A DNA stretch of 64,000 nt from Azoarcus sp. KH32C (lineage in GTDB: Bacteria > Pseudomonadota > Gammaproteobacteria > Burkholderiales > Rhodocyclaceae), in contig NC_020516.1 of the NCBI RefSeq assembly GCF_000349945.1, forward strand, positions 186,001 to 250,000, in the 5' to 3' direction. Positions 6,975 through 14,205 of the stretch are shown one piece after another. Both the position numbers and the translations under genes were made by a program. Every line of letters starts with the position of its first letter. Position 1 is the stretch's first letter. The notes under the pieces are model-generated. The model had not been told where the DNA came from and did not search any database. It saw only the letters and a list, made by a program, of their open reading frames with translations.

Positions 6975-8728
6975 GCGTGTCCCTCCCAGGCCGGCCGGCC
7001 CTCGGGCATGCCATCCGGCGGCGTCTGCTGGGGCACGTTCTGCGGGATGAAGTCCTGCTCGGCGCCCGGCACGCTGTAGTCGTAGGCCCAGCGGTAGACG
7101 ACCGGGAGTTCGGCGCCCCAGTTGCCGTGCTTCGGCGGCGTGTCCGGCGTCTGCCATTCGAGCGTCGTCGCCCCCCACGGATTCGCGCCCGCCGGCTTGC
7201 CGTGCCGCGCGCTCCACGCGAGATTGAACAGGAAGGCGAGCTGGGTTACGCCGACGATCAGCGCGGCGACGGTGATGAAGGCGTTGAGCGACTGCGCCGA
7301 CGGCGGGATGAAATCGTAGCCCTCGAAGGCGTAATAGCGGCGCGGCATGCCGAGGAAGCCCAGGTAGTGCATCGGGAAGAAGATGGCGTAGGCGCCGACG
7401 AAGGTGACCCAGAAATGCAGCTTGCCGAGCGTCTCGTCGAGCATTCGTCCGGTGACCTTCGGGTACCAGTGGTAGAGGCCGCCGAAGATCGCGAGCACCG
7501 GCGACACGCCCATCACCATGTGGAAGTGGGCGACGACGAAGTAGGTGTCGGAGAGCGGAATATCGACGCTGACGTTGCCGAGGAAGAGGCCGGTGAGCCC
7601 GCCGATGACGAAGGTGCTGATGAAGCCGACCGCGAACAGCATCGGCACCGTCAGGTGGATGTCGCCGCGCCACAGCGTCAGCACCCAGTTGTAGACCTTG
7701 ATCGCGGTCGGCACGGCGATGATCAGCGTCGTCGTCGCGAAGAAGTAGCCGAAATAGGGGTTCATGCCGGACACGTACATGTGGTGCGCCCACACGACGA
7801 AGGACAGCACGCCGATCGCGACCAGCGCCCACACCATCATGCGGTAGCCGAAGATGTTCTTGCGCGCGTGGGTGCTGATGAGCTCCGAGATGATGCCGAA
7901 GGCGGGTAGCGCGACGATATAGACCTCGGGGTGGCCGAAGAACCAGAACAGATGCTGGAACAGGATCGGGCTGCCGCCGCTGTGCTTGAGCGGCTGGCCC
8001 ATCGACACGATCGCCGGCACGAAGAAGCTCGTGCCGAGCAGCTTGTCGAAGAGCATCATCACCGCGCTGACGAAGAGCGCCGGGAAGGCGAGCAGCGCGA
8101 GGATCGACGCGATGAAGATCCCCCACACCGTGAGCGGCATGCGCATCAGCGTCATGCCGCGCGTGCGCGCCTGCAGCACCGTCGTGACGTAGTTGAGGCC
8201 GCCCATCGTCGCCGCGACGATGAAGATCGCGAGCGACACCAGCAGCGTGACGATGCCCCACTCCGTGCCCGGCGTACCGGGCAGGATCGCCTGCGGCGGA
8301 TACAGCGTCCAGCCGGCCCCCGATGCACCGCCCGGAACGAAGAAGCTCGCCAGCAGCACTAGCACCGCGAGCAGGTACATCCAGTACGACAGCATGTTCA
8401 GGTAGGGGAAGACCATGTCGCGCGCACCGACCATCAGCGGGATCAGGTAGTTGCCGAAGCCGCCGAGGAAGAGCGCGGTGAGCAGGTAGATCACCATGAT
8501 CATGCCGTGCATCGTGACGTACTGGTAATAGCTCGCGGCGTCGATGAAGCTGAGGCGGCCGGGAAAACCGAGCTGCAGGCGCATCAGGTTCGACAGCGCC
8601 AGTGCGATCAGGCCGACGACGAGCGCGGTGATCGTGTACTGGATCGCAATGACCTTGTGGTCCTGGCTCCACACATACTTCATCCAGAAGCTCTGCGGTC
8701 CGGCGTGGGCGTCGTCGTCGTGGCTCAT
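6971..8728 (-). CDS. ctaD: cytochrome c oxidase subunit I
   Basis: A 585-residue twelve-helix catalytic subunit that reduces O2 and pumps protons. FFGHPEVYIVALP near residue 255 carries the first CuB His and the cross-linked Tyr; VWAHHMYVSG near 302 has the CuB His pair; VVAHFHMVMG near 387 gives the heme His ligands. The GHPEVY form marks it as an A1-type oxidase. A start at 8743 would overlap the subunit II stop (ATGA); I prefer the ATG at 8728, which has GGAGG six bases upstream. The C-terminal ~60 residues are a hydrophilic tail. The genes for heme A synthesis and CuB insertion are not in this window. Confidence 0.95.
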   Translation of the reverse strand: MSHDDDAHAGPQSFWMKYVWSQDHKVIAIQYTITALVVGLIALALSNLMRLQLGFPGRLSFIDAASYYQYVTMHGMIMVIYLLTALFLGGFGNYLIPLMVGARDMVFPYLNMLSYWMYLLAVLVLLASFFVPGGASGAGWTLYPPQAILPGTPGTEWGIVTLLVSLAIFIVAATMGGLNYVTTVLQARTRGMTLMRMPLTVWGIFIASILALLAFPALFVSAVMMLFDKLLGTSFFVPAIVSMGQPLKHSGGSPILFQHLFWFFGHPEVYIVALPAFGIISELISTHARKNIFGYRMMVWALVAIGVLSFVVWAHHMYVSGMNPYFGYFFATTTLIIAVPTAIKVYNWVLTLWRGDIHLTVPMLFAVGFISTFVIGGLTGLFLGNVSVDIPLSDTYFVVAHFHMVMGVSPVLAIFGGLYHWYPKVTGRMLDETLGKLHFWVTFVGAYAIFFPMHYLGFLGMPRRYYAFEGYDFIPPSAQSLNAFITVAALIVGVTQLAFLFNLAWSARHGKPAGANPWGATTLEWQTPDTPPKHGNWGAELPVVYRWAYDYSVPGAEQDFIPQNVPQQTPPDGMPEGRPAWEGHA

Positions 8729-8739
8729 CGCGGCCTCCG

Positions 8740-9867
8740 TCATGGCGTCTTCGTGGCGCCGCCGCCGGCGCCGTCGAGCGACTTGATATAGGCGACCAGC
8801 GCCGCGACCTCGTCGTCGGCGAGATTCGCTTGCGGCATGATCGCGGGGTAGCCCTGCACGATTGCCGCCGTCGGTTCGCGCATCGACTGCGCGAGGTAGG
8901 TCTCGTCGGCGACGACCTTGCTGCCGTCGGCGAGCGTCTCGTTGCGGCCGAAGAGCCCCTTCCAGCCCGGGCCGATGCTGCGGCTGCCGTCGATGCTGTG
9001 GCAGGCGCCGCAGCCGCGCGCCTGCGCGAGCGAGCGTCCGCGCGCGACGAGGGCCTCGGGTCCGCTCGCGGCCGGCGCTGCGAGGATCTGGCCGAAGGTC
9101 GGCTGCGTCGCGAGCCAGGCGTGGAAGGCCGATTCGTCCTCGACGACGACGTGGCCGCGCATGTTGAAATGGCCGACGCCGCAGAGCTCCGCGCACAGGA
9201 TCTCGAAGCGCCCCATCCGCGTCGGCGTGAACCAGAAGCGCGACACCGTGCCCGGCACGATGTCCATCTTCGTGCGGAATTCCGGCACGTAGAAATCGTG
9301 CAGCACGTCGCGCGAACGCAGCACGATCTTCACCGGCTTGCCGAGCGGCAGATGCAGCTCGGGGCCGTCGATCAGCACGTCGTCGCGGCCGTGAGCGTCG
9401 TTCGGATCGACGCCGAAGGGCTTGTCCGCGCTCATGAAGCGGGTGTCGCTGAGGCCGAGCTGGCCATCCGCGCCGGGAAAGCGGAAGCGCCACTGCCATT
9501 GCTGCCCGAGCACTTCGACGACCAGCGCGTCAGGCGGAACGTTGATCATGTCGGAATAGACGTAGAGGCCCGGCGTCAGCATTGCGACGATGCCGAGCGT
9601 GGTGATGACGGTGAGCGAGCTTTCGAGTTTCGGGCGTTCCGGCTCGTAGGCCGCGCGGTGCCCGGGGCGGTGCCGGTAACGCACGATCGCCCAAGCGACG
9701 AAGAGGTTCACCGCGACGAAGACGACGCCGGTGATGATCAGCGTGATCAGGATCGTGTCGTCGAGCCGGCCCCAGTTGGATGCGATCGGCGTGAACCACC
9801 ACGGGCTGGCGAAATGGAACAGCACCGAAGCGGCAACGATCAGGATCAGCGCGATAGCGAGTGCCAT
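8740..9867 (-). CDS. ctaC: cytochrome c oxidase subunit II with C-terminal cytochrome c
   Basis: A 375-residue subunit II. Two helices (about residues 3-20 and 38-62) anchor a periplasmic cupredoxin domain. CuA ligands are visible in the His of VLHDFYVPEF near 195 and in CAELCGVGHFNM near 230. A class I cytochrome c domain follows, with heme motif CGACH near 292 and an axial Met in AIMPQANL near 348. This fusion defines caa3-type oxidases, in which the subunit accepts electrons directly through its own heme. First gene of the oxidase operon; the ATG has a modest GAGG site upstream. The N-terminus is short and lacks an obvious cleavable signal. Confidence 0.95.
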   Translation of the reverse strand: MALAIALILIVAASVLFHFASPWWFTPIASNWGRLDDTILITLIITGVVFVAVNLFVAWAIVRYRHRPGHRAAYEPERPKLESSLTVITTLGIVAMLTPGLYVYSDMINVPPDALVVEVLGQQWQWRFRFPGADGQLGLSDTRFMSADKPFGVDPNDAHGRDDVLIDGPELHLPLGKPVKIVLRSRDVLHDFYVPEFRTKMDIVPGTVSRFWFTPTRMGRFEILCAELCGVGHFNMRGHVVVEDESAFHAWLATQPTFGQILAAPAASGPEALVARGRSLAQARGCGACHSIDGSRSIGPGWKGLFGRNETLADGSKVVADETYLAQSMREPTAAIVQGYPAIMPQANLADDEVAALVAYIKSLDGAGGGATKTP

Positions 9868-9990
9868 GGTGCCTCGTTCCCGGCACGCGGGCTGACGCCC
9901 CGGCCCGCGGCCGCGCCGGTGTTCGGCCGCGGGACTTGCCCTTCCTGAACCGTAGTTCCCGCAACGGCCCCTTTCAAGGCCGCGGGTGTA

Positions 9991-10509
9991 TCACGGAAAC
10001 GCGGGGATCGTCGGCTCCGTGCCTTCGATGTCGGCTTCGGGGTGGTGCTCCCGGATCATGTCCTCGAACTCATCGACGCGATCCGTCGGCACATCGACCA
10101 TCATCAGCAGCATCCCCTTGTCGATCGCCTCCTGAAAGCGCTGGAGATGCGAGTTCGGAATCCCGACCCCGATCATCGCCGACACCCAGGCGCCGAAGCC
10201 GGCGCCGCCCAGCGCGCCGAACAGGATCGCGCCGCCGGCGGCCACCATCCCGACCGGCGGGAAGGCCAATGCAGCGAGGCCGGCCAGTACGCCGACGGTG
10301 CCGCCCACCGCCAGCCCGCGCTCGATCGCGGGCACGAGGTCGGTTTTCTGGGCGATGCCGGCTTCGGGCAGTTCCTCGAGCGGGACGTCGCTGCTCGCGA
10401 GCACATGTATATGTTCGTAAGGAATGTGTGCCAGGAGGAATTCATCGACGATCCTGCGCACCGTGTCGACGTCGGGCAGCAGGAAGTACAACCTCTTCAA
10501 GCCTTTCAT
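9991..10509 (-). CDS. DUF1269-family membrane protein
   Basis: A 172-residue protein. The N-terminal 60 residues form an alpha-beta segment (LKRLYFLLPDVDTVRRIVDE), followed by two Gly/Ala-rich hydrophobic stretches (about residues 77-98 and 103-125) and a C-terminal alpha-beta segment with DVPTDRVDEFEDMI. This is the layout of DUF1269 proteins, inner-membrane proteins of unknown function in proteobacteria. The reading frame opens at 10563, but the ATG at 10509 has AAGGAG a few bases upstream. It lies upstream of the oxidase operon on the same strand, 123 bases away, and is probably a separate unit. Confidence 0.82.
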   Translation of the reverse strand: MKGLKRLYFLLPDVDTVRRIVDEFLLAHIPYEHIHVLASSDVPLEELPEAGIAQKTDLVPAIERGLAVGGTVGVLAGLAALAFPPVGMVAAGGAILFGALGGAGFGAWVSAMIGVGIPNSHLQRFQEAIDKGMLLMMVDVPTDRVDEFEDMIREHHPEADIEGTEPTIPAFP

Positions 10510-10687
10510 GACGGTCTCCTTGCCGGGGTGGGCGGCTCCTCCCTTGTTGTGCGTGCTCCGCAAGTCCGTCCGTGTCTTGCGGGCGGGGGAGGCGCTGCGG
10601 AGTGTGCCAAGTCTGAGACCGCGGATTTCTCCCCAAGGTTTCGGCCATTCTCGCTGCTTTTGTGCCGGCCCGAGGGGCTACCGTGGA

Positions 10688-10699
10688 TACAGTACTGTA
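10688..10699. promoter_or_regulatory. 12-bp perfect palindrome in divergent intergenic region
   Basis: TACAGTACTGTA is self-complementary and sits between the divergent genes starting at 10509 and 10800, about 100 bases before the latter. It is a candidate operator for a dimeric regulator. It does not fit the LexA consensus CTGT-N8-ACAG, because the half sites are in the opposite order. Confidence 0.35.
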
Positions 10700-10753
10700 C
10701 AAATCCGCGTGAATTTCACCCCCAAAGTCGTGGTCTTTCGTATAGAAAGGCAT

Positions 10754-10772
10754 CACCCGGCTTTGCCGGGTG
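10754..10772 (+). promoter_or_regulatory. hairpin in 5' leader of secreted Tyr/Pro-rich gene
   Basis: A perfect 7-bp stem CACCCGG/CCGGGTG with loop CTTTG, about 27 bases before the ATG at 10800 and about 14 before the ribosome site at 10787. It lies in the probable mRNA leader and could stabilise the transcript or modulate initiation. No function is shown. Confidence 0.4.
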
Positions 10773-10799
10773 GCGACAAGGAGAAAGAAGGAGAAAAGC

Positions 10800-11168
10800 A
10801 TGAAAGGGTTCAAATGGACGCTTGCGCTGGTCCTGGCCATGGGCGCGGTGCTGCCGACGGTTGCGTCGGCGGACGGCCACTGGCGGGGCAGCGTCGGCGT
10901 CTACATCGGCGGACCGGGCCTGTACTACGGGCCGGGGCCGTATTACGGGCCGTATTACGCCTACCCGCCGCCCTACTACGTCTATTCGCCGCCGCCGGTC
11001 GTCGTGCACGAGTCGCCGCCGGTCTACGTGGAGCGGGGCGAGGATGAAGGCGCCCCGCCGCGCAGCAAGAACTACTGGTACTACTGCGATCGCCCGTCGG
11101 GCTACTACCCCTACGTGAAAGAATGTCCGGGCGGCTGGCAACGCGTCGCGCCGACCCCGCCGCGCTGA
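10800..11168 (+). CDS. secreted Tyr/Pro-rich small protein
   Basis: A 122-residue protein with a clear signal peptide (residues 1-24, cleavage near ASA-DG). The mature part is unusually rich in Tyr, Pro and Gly (repeated YYGP and PPYYVY-like segments at about 38-75). It ends in a conserved-looking block, WYYCDRPSGYYPYVKEC then GGWQRV, with two Cys that may pair. This C-terminal block recurs in many short periplasmic proteins of proteobacteria of unknown role. Start chosen for AAGGAG sites at 10778-10792; the upstream in-frame ATG at 10770 lies inside the leader hairpin. It is followed 13 bases later by the glycine-zipper lipoprotein gene, so the two form an operon. Confidence 0.85.
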   Translation: MKGFKWTLALVLAMGAVLPTVASADGHWRGSVGVYIGGPGLYYGPGPYYGPYYAYPPPYYVYSPPPVVVHESPPVYVERGEDEGAPPRSKNYWYYCDRPSGYYPYVKECPGGWQRVAPTPPR

Positions 11169-11181
11169 TGGAGAAACTGCG

Positions 11182-11754
11182 ATGACCGCGATGAAGGTCC
11201 TGCCGGTGTCCGCCCTGCTGATGGCCCTGCTCGTGACGGGAGGCTGCGTCTCGCTGCCGACCGGTCCGAGCGTGACCGTCCTGCCGGGCTCAAACCGGAG
11301 TTTCAGCGAGTTCCGCCGCGATGATGCCGATTGCCGTGAATACGCCTACGAGCAGATCGGCGGGCGTTCGGCCCAGCAGCGCGCCAACGACAGCGCCGTC
11401 AGCAGCGCGGCGGTCGGCACCGTGGTCGGTGCGGCGGCCGGGGCAGCCTTGGGGGGTAGCCGCGGCGCGGGCGTAGGGGCGGGAACGGGCCTGCTGTTCG
11501 GCAGCGCCATCGGCGCCGATGCGGCGCAGAGTTCGGCCTACGGCTCGCAGCGGCGCTACGACAACGCCTACGTGCAGTGCATGTACGCGAGCGGACACCG
11601 GGTGCCGATGTCCGGCCGCTACGCGACGGGCCGGTCCGAGCGCTACGATCGGTATGACGGCGGCTATCGGGATCGCGATTACCGCGACCGCGACTATCGC
11701 GGCACGCCGCCGCCTCCGCCCGAGGGCATGCCGCCTCCGCCGCCGCCGTACTGA
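11182..11754 (+). CDS. glycine-zipper lipoprotein
   Basis: A 190-residue lipoprotein. The lipobox is LVTGGC (Cys 22). A central Gly/Ala segment at about residues 75-112 (VGAAAGAALGGSRGAGVGAG) is a glycine zipper of the YMGG-like kind that packs in or against membranes. Two Cys flank it (DADCRE and VQCMY), and the C-terminus is a low-complexity tail rich in Arg/Asp/Tyr followed by polyproline. Probably anchored to the outer membrane; the function is unknown, although such proteins often stabilise the envelope. GGAG stands before the ATG at 11182, and a perfect GC-rich hairpin follows the stop. Confidence 0.85.
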   Translation: MTAMKVLPVSALLMALLVTGGCVSLPTGPSVTVLPGSNRSFSEFRRDDADCREYAYEQIGGRSAQQRANDSAVSSAAVGTVVGAAAGAALGGSRGAGVGAGTGLLFGSAIGADAAQSSAYGSQRRYDNAYVQCMYASGHRVPMSGRYATGRSERYDRYDGGYRDRDYRDRDYRGTPPPPPEGMPPPPPPY

Positions 11755-11784
11755 GTCCCTTCCTGTTGTGTAACGGTTTGCGTC

Positions 11785-11808
11785 GGCCGCCCCTGCCCTG
11801 GGGCGGCC
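11785..11808. terminator. GC-rich hairpin between convergent genes
   Basis: A perfect 9-bp stem GGCCGCCCC/GGGGCGGCC with loop TGCCCT, 30 bases after the glycine-zipper gene stop and 31 before the end of the convergent gene at 11840. No long T run follows on either strand, so it is a plausible but not textbook terminator that may serve both directions. Confidence 0.5.
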
Positions 11809-11839
11809 TGGTGCTTTGCGCAGCGGTCGCTGCGCGACG

Positions 11840-12748
11840 CTAGCGTTCGGGCTGATCGTTCTTGCCGCCTTCCTTTTGCTGCGGGTGCTTGCGCCCGTGC
11901 GCCTGCTGTTCGCCGCCCTGACCGCGCGGTCCGCGTTCTTCCATGCGCGGGCCGCCCGCTTGGCGTTCGCGCATGTCGCGTTCACGCATCTGCTGTTCGC
12001 GCCTCGACTCCATGTCCCGCCGCTCCATCTGACGGCGTTCCATCGGCATCGGTTCTTCCCGGCGATGGCGCGGTTCCGCGTCGCGGGCGAAAGGCTGACG
12101 ATCCCGCTCCTCCATGCGCGGGCTGCGCTCAGGGCGCGTGGCTTCGCGTTCGTGTCGATCCGGTGCCTTCATCCTCGATGACGGCTCGGGCACGACCTCG
12201 CGCGCGACGGACTCGTGCGGCCGATAGCGGTAATGCTCGCCGATCAGTTCTCGCTGCTGGCGGATCTCGCGCGGATAGCGGTCGCCCGAGTACTGCCGCT
12301 GATAGGTCGGCAAGGGGGCCGGCCGCGGGGCGGCGCGGCGGTTCCAGTGGTCCCAGCCGCGATGGCGCTCAGCCCATTCCGGACCCCAGTGCTCGTGCCA
12401 GCGCGGCGGACGATCACGCCGCCAGTCGCGGAAATACACCGGCGGAGCCCGGTAGTAGCGCACCGGGACGCGCAGCACGAAGAGCGGCACGGCCGCCGGC
12501 GCAACGATCGTCCACGGGCCGTTGTACCACGAGCTCATGTACCAGTCGTCGTCGTAGAAGACCCAGTACACGCCGTCATAAAAGAAGAAATTACCCGGCA
12601 CCGAGGGCGCGTAATACACCGGATACCCTGGTACCGGCACAAGCTGCGGATACACCGGCAGGTTGATGCCGATACTCACCTGCACCGCAGCCATCGCCGA
12701 CGTGACGCCGGCCAACAGCAGCCACAACACCATCAATAGAGCACGCAT
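11840..12748 (-). CDS. secreted protein with aromatic head and Arg/Glu/Met-rich tail
   Basis: A 302-residue protein. Residues 1-20 are a signal peptide (cleavage near AMA-AV). Residues 22-130 form a conserved-looking aromatic module (YPQLVPVPGYPVYYAP, then FFFYDGVYWVFYDDDWY) seen in many small secreted proteins of proteobacteria with no known activity. From about residue 190 the chain becomes low complexity, dominated by Arg, Glu, Met and Gln (for example MERRQMERRDMESRR), and is probably disordered and highly charged. GGGAGA stands before the ATG. Convergent with the glycine-zipper gene. The tail suggests binding to polyanions or the cell surface, which is speculation. Confidence 0.8.
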   Translation of the reverse strand: MRALLMVLWLLLAGVTSAMAAVQVSIGINLPVYPQLVPVPGYPVYYAPSVPGNFFFYDGVYWVFYDDDWYMSSWYNGPWTIVAPAAVPLFVLRVPVRYYRAPPVYFRDWRRDRPPRWHEHWGPEWAERHRGWDHWNRRAAPRPAPLPTYQRQYSGDRYPREIRQQRELIGEHYRYRPHESVAREVVPEPSSRMKAPDRHEREATRPERSPRMEERDRQPFARDAEPRHRREEPMPMERRQMERRDMESRREQQMRERDMRERQAGGPRMEERGPRGQGGEQQAHGRKHPQQKEGGKNDQPER

Positions 12749-12879
12749 GGTCGTATCTCCCTCGGGGTCGCCCCACGTGAGATGCTATCGCTGTTGCCGT
12801 GGTCGTGGATGAGATCCCGTGTGCTTTTCGAGCCCGGCGAGATATCCGGGCCCGTCTAGCCTCCGCTTGCATGTTGCGA

Positions 12880-13443
12880 TCAGCGCTTGATGCGCGAGAT
12901 CTTGGTGCCTTCGATGCTGAGGCTCGCCATCAGCCCCTGCTGGTCGAAAATGAACGCATACGCGTCGTCGCGCAAGGTTGTCGACGACAGGTTCTTCGCG
13001 ACCCCTTCATTGACCGCCACGACCGTCGGGCCCACGCCGATTTCCCAGCCCTTCGACTGGTCGAGGTATTTCACGGCCTTGTCGGTCATCAGGAAGACGA
13101 CGTAGCCGTAGGACTCGGCCCCGGCCTGCCAGCCCCAGGATGCGGACACGGAGTTGTAGTAGCCGGCGATCTTCGCGCCCTTCATCAGCACGCCTTCACC
13201 GTAGCTGCCGCCGAAGACGAGGCCGGCCTTGATGATCTTCGGAAAGACCAGGATCTCTTTTGCCTTCTTCGAGATGGTTTCCGCCGTGGGATTGGTCTTG
13301 TAGAGCGCCTGCAGCGCTTCGGCGGCATCGCGGTTCAGGTCTTCGGCGGTCGCGCCGATCACCTGGCTGCTCAATCCGCCCAGCGACAAAGCCGCTGCGG
13401 CGACGAGAATCGACTTGTGGAATGTGCGTCGTGTCACGGTCAT
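12880..13443 (-). CDS. SYLF-domain (Ysc84-like) secreted protein
   Basis: A 187-residue protein with an N-terminal export signal (RRTFHKSILVAAAALSLGG; the twin Arg hints at, but does not prove, Tat export). The mature part matches the SYLF lipid-binding domain: ILVFPKIIKAGLVFGGSYGEGVL near residue 64, then GYYNSVSASWGWQAGAES near 93 and VVFLMTDKAVKYL near 115. Bacterial SYLF proteins are periplasmic or outer-membrane associated and of uncertain role. AAGGAA precedes the ATG. A stand-alone gene with 131 bases between it and the next gene downstream. Confidence 0.9.
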   Translation of the reverse strand: MTVTRRTFHKSILVAAAALSLGGLSSQVIGATAEDLNRDAAEALQALYKTNPTAETISKKAKEILVFPKIIKAGLVFGGSYGEGVLMKGAKIAGYYNSVSASWGWQAGAESYGYVVFLMTDKAVKYLDQSKGWEIGVGPTVVAVNEGVAKNLSSTTLRDDAYAFIFDQQGLMASLSIEGTKISRIKR

Positions 13444-13701
13444 GGTTCGTTCCTTCCGCTACGTCGGGATGGAAGACCCCAACCTTTCTGGAGGTTGCGT
13501 GCACCATGCAAACGGGATGAATGTGACAGCCCGTGCGCGGGCGCCCTTCGGTCGTTCCAGTACCTTTATAGGACGACGATGCACGCCGCGCCATCGTTTC
13601 CTGCTGCGAACTTCGGCGAAATTGCAACGAAATGCTGAATCGTGGAGCGCCTGCGCGCCGATCGGTCATGCCATGCGGGCAATCCCGGTCGCGTATTGCG
13701 A

Positions 13702-14205
13702 TCAGCCTTCCTGACGGATGTCGGACCACTCGACGCCGGTCAGGCGGGCGAGGTCCCGCGGCGTCAGCGGGAACACCGAGAAGGGGGTGCCGGCGGCGGC
13801 CCAGACGCGCTCGAAGCGCTGCAGGTCGGTGTCGAGCAGCAGTTTCACCGGCTGGGCGTGTCCGAACGGAGCGACGCCGCCGATCGCGTAGCCGGTCGCC
13901 TGACGCACGAAATCCGCATCCGCGCGGCCGAGCGCCTCGCCGACGAGCTGCGACACCTTGCGTTCGCAGACGCGGTTGTCGCCGCTCGCGACGACCACGA
14001 CGGCGCGGTCGCTTTCCTTCGCACGGAACACGATCGACTTCGCGATCTCCGCGACCGTGCAGCCGATCGCCGCGGCCGCCTCGGCGCTCGTGCGCGTCGG
14101 CTGTTCGAATTCGACGACCCGGGCGGCGAGGCCGGCGTCGGCGAGCAGTTGCTGGGTCTTCAGGGCGGTCGGGTGCTGGGCGGGTTTCATCGGCGGCGCG
14201 GTCAT
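13702..14205 (-). CDS. YbaK/EbsC-family aminoacyl-tRNA deacylase
   Basis: A 167-residue cytoplasmic protein of the YbaK/ProX editing family, which hydrolyses mischarged aminoacyl-tRNAs. Seen: EIAKSIVFRAKESDRAVVVV with the conserved Lys near residue 56, SGDNRV near 74, and the signature GYAIGGVAPFGH near 104. This Gly-rich motif occurs both in YbaK (Cys-tRNA-Pro) and in related Ala- or Ser-specific deacylases, so the substrate is open. Its ATG directly follows the TGA of the MFS gene, so the two are co-transcribed and probably coupled, although no shared pathway is evident. Confidence 0.9.
   Translation of the reverse strand: MTAPPMKPAQHPTALKTQQLLADAGLAARVVEFEQPTRTSAEAAAAIGCTVAEIAKSIVFRAKESDRAVVVVASGDNRVCERKVSQLVGEALGRADADFVRQATGYAIGGVAPFGHAQPVKLLLDTDLQRFERVWAAAGTPFSVFPLTPRDLARLTGVEWSDIRQEG

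Noticed and set aside
6312..8672. Very long frame reading across subunit I on the minus strand
   Set aside because: Only its last 220 codons, from the ATG at 6974, are a real gene (subunit III-like); the rest is out-of-frame subunit I.
10688..10699. TACAGTACTGTA as a LexA (SOS) box
   Set aside because: LexA sites have CTGT before ACAG with an eight-base gap; here the order is ACAG then CTGT with no gap.
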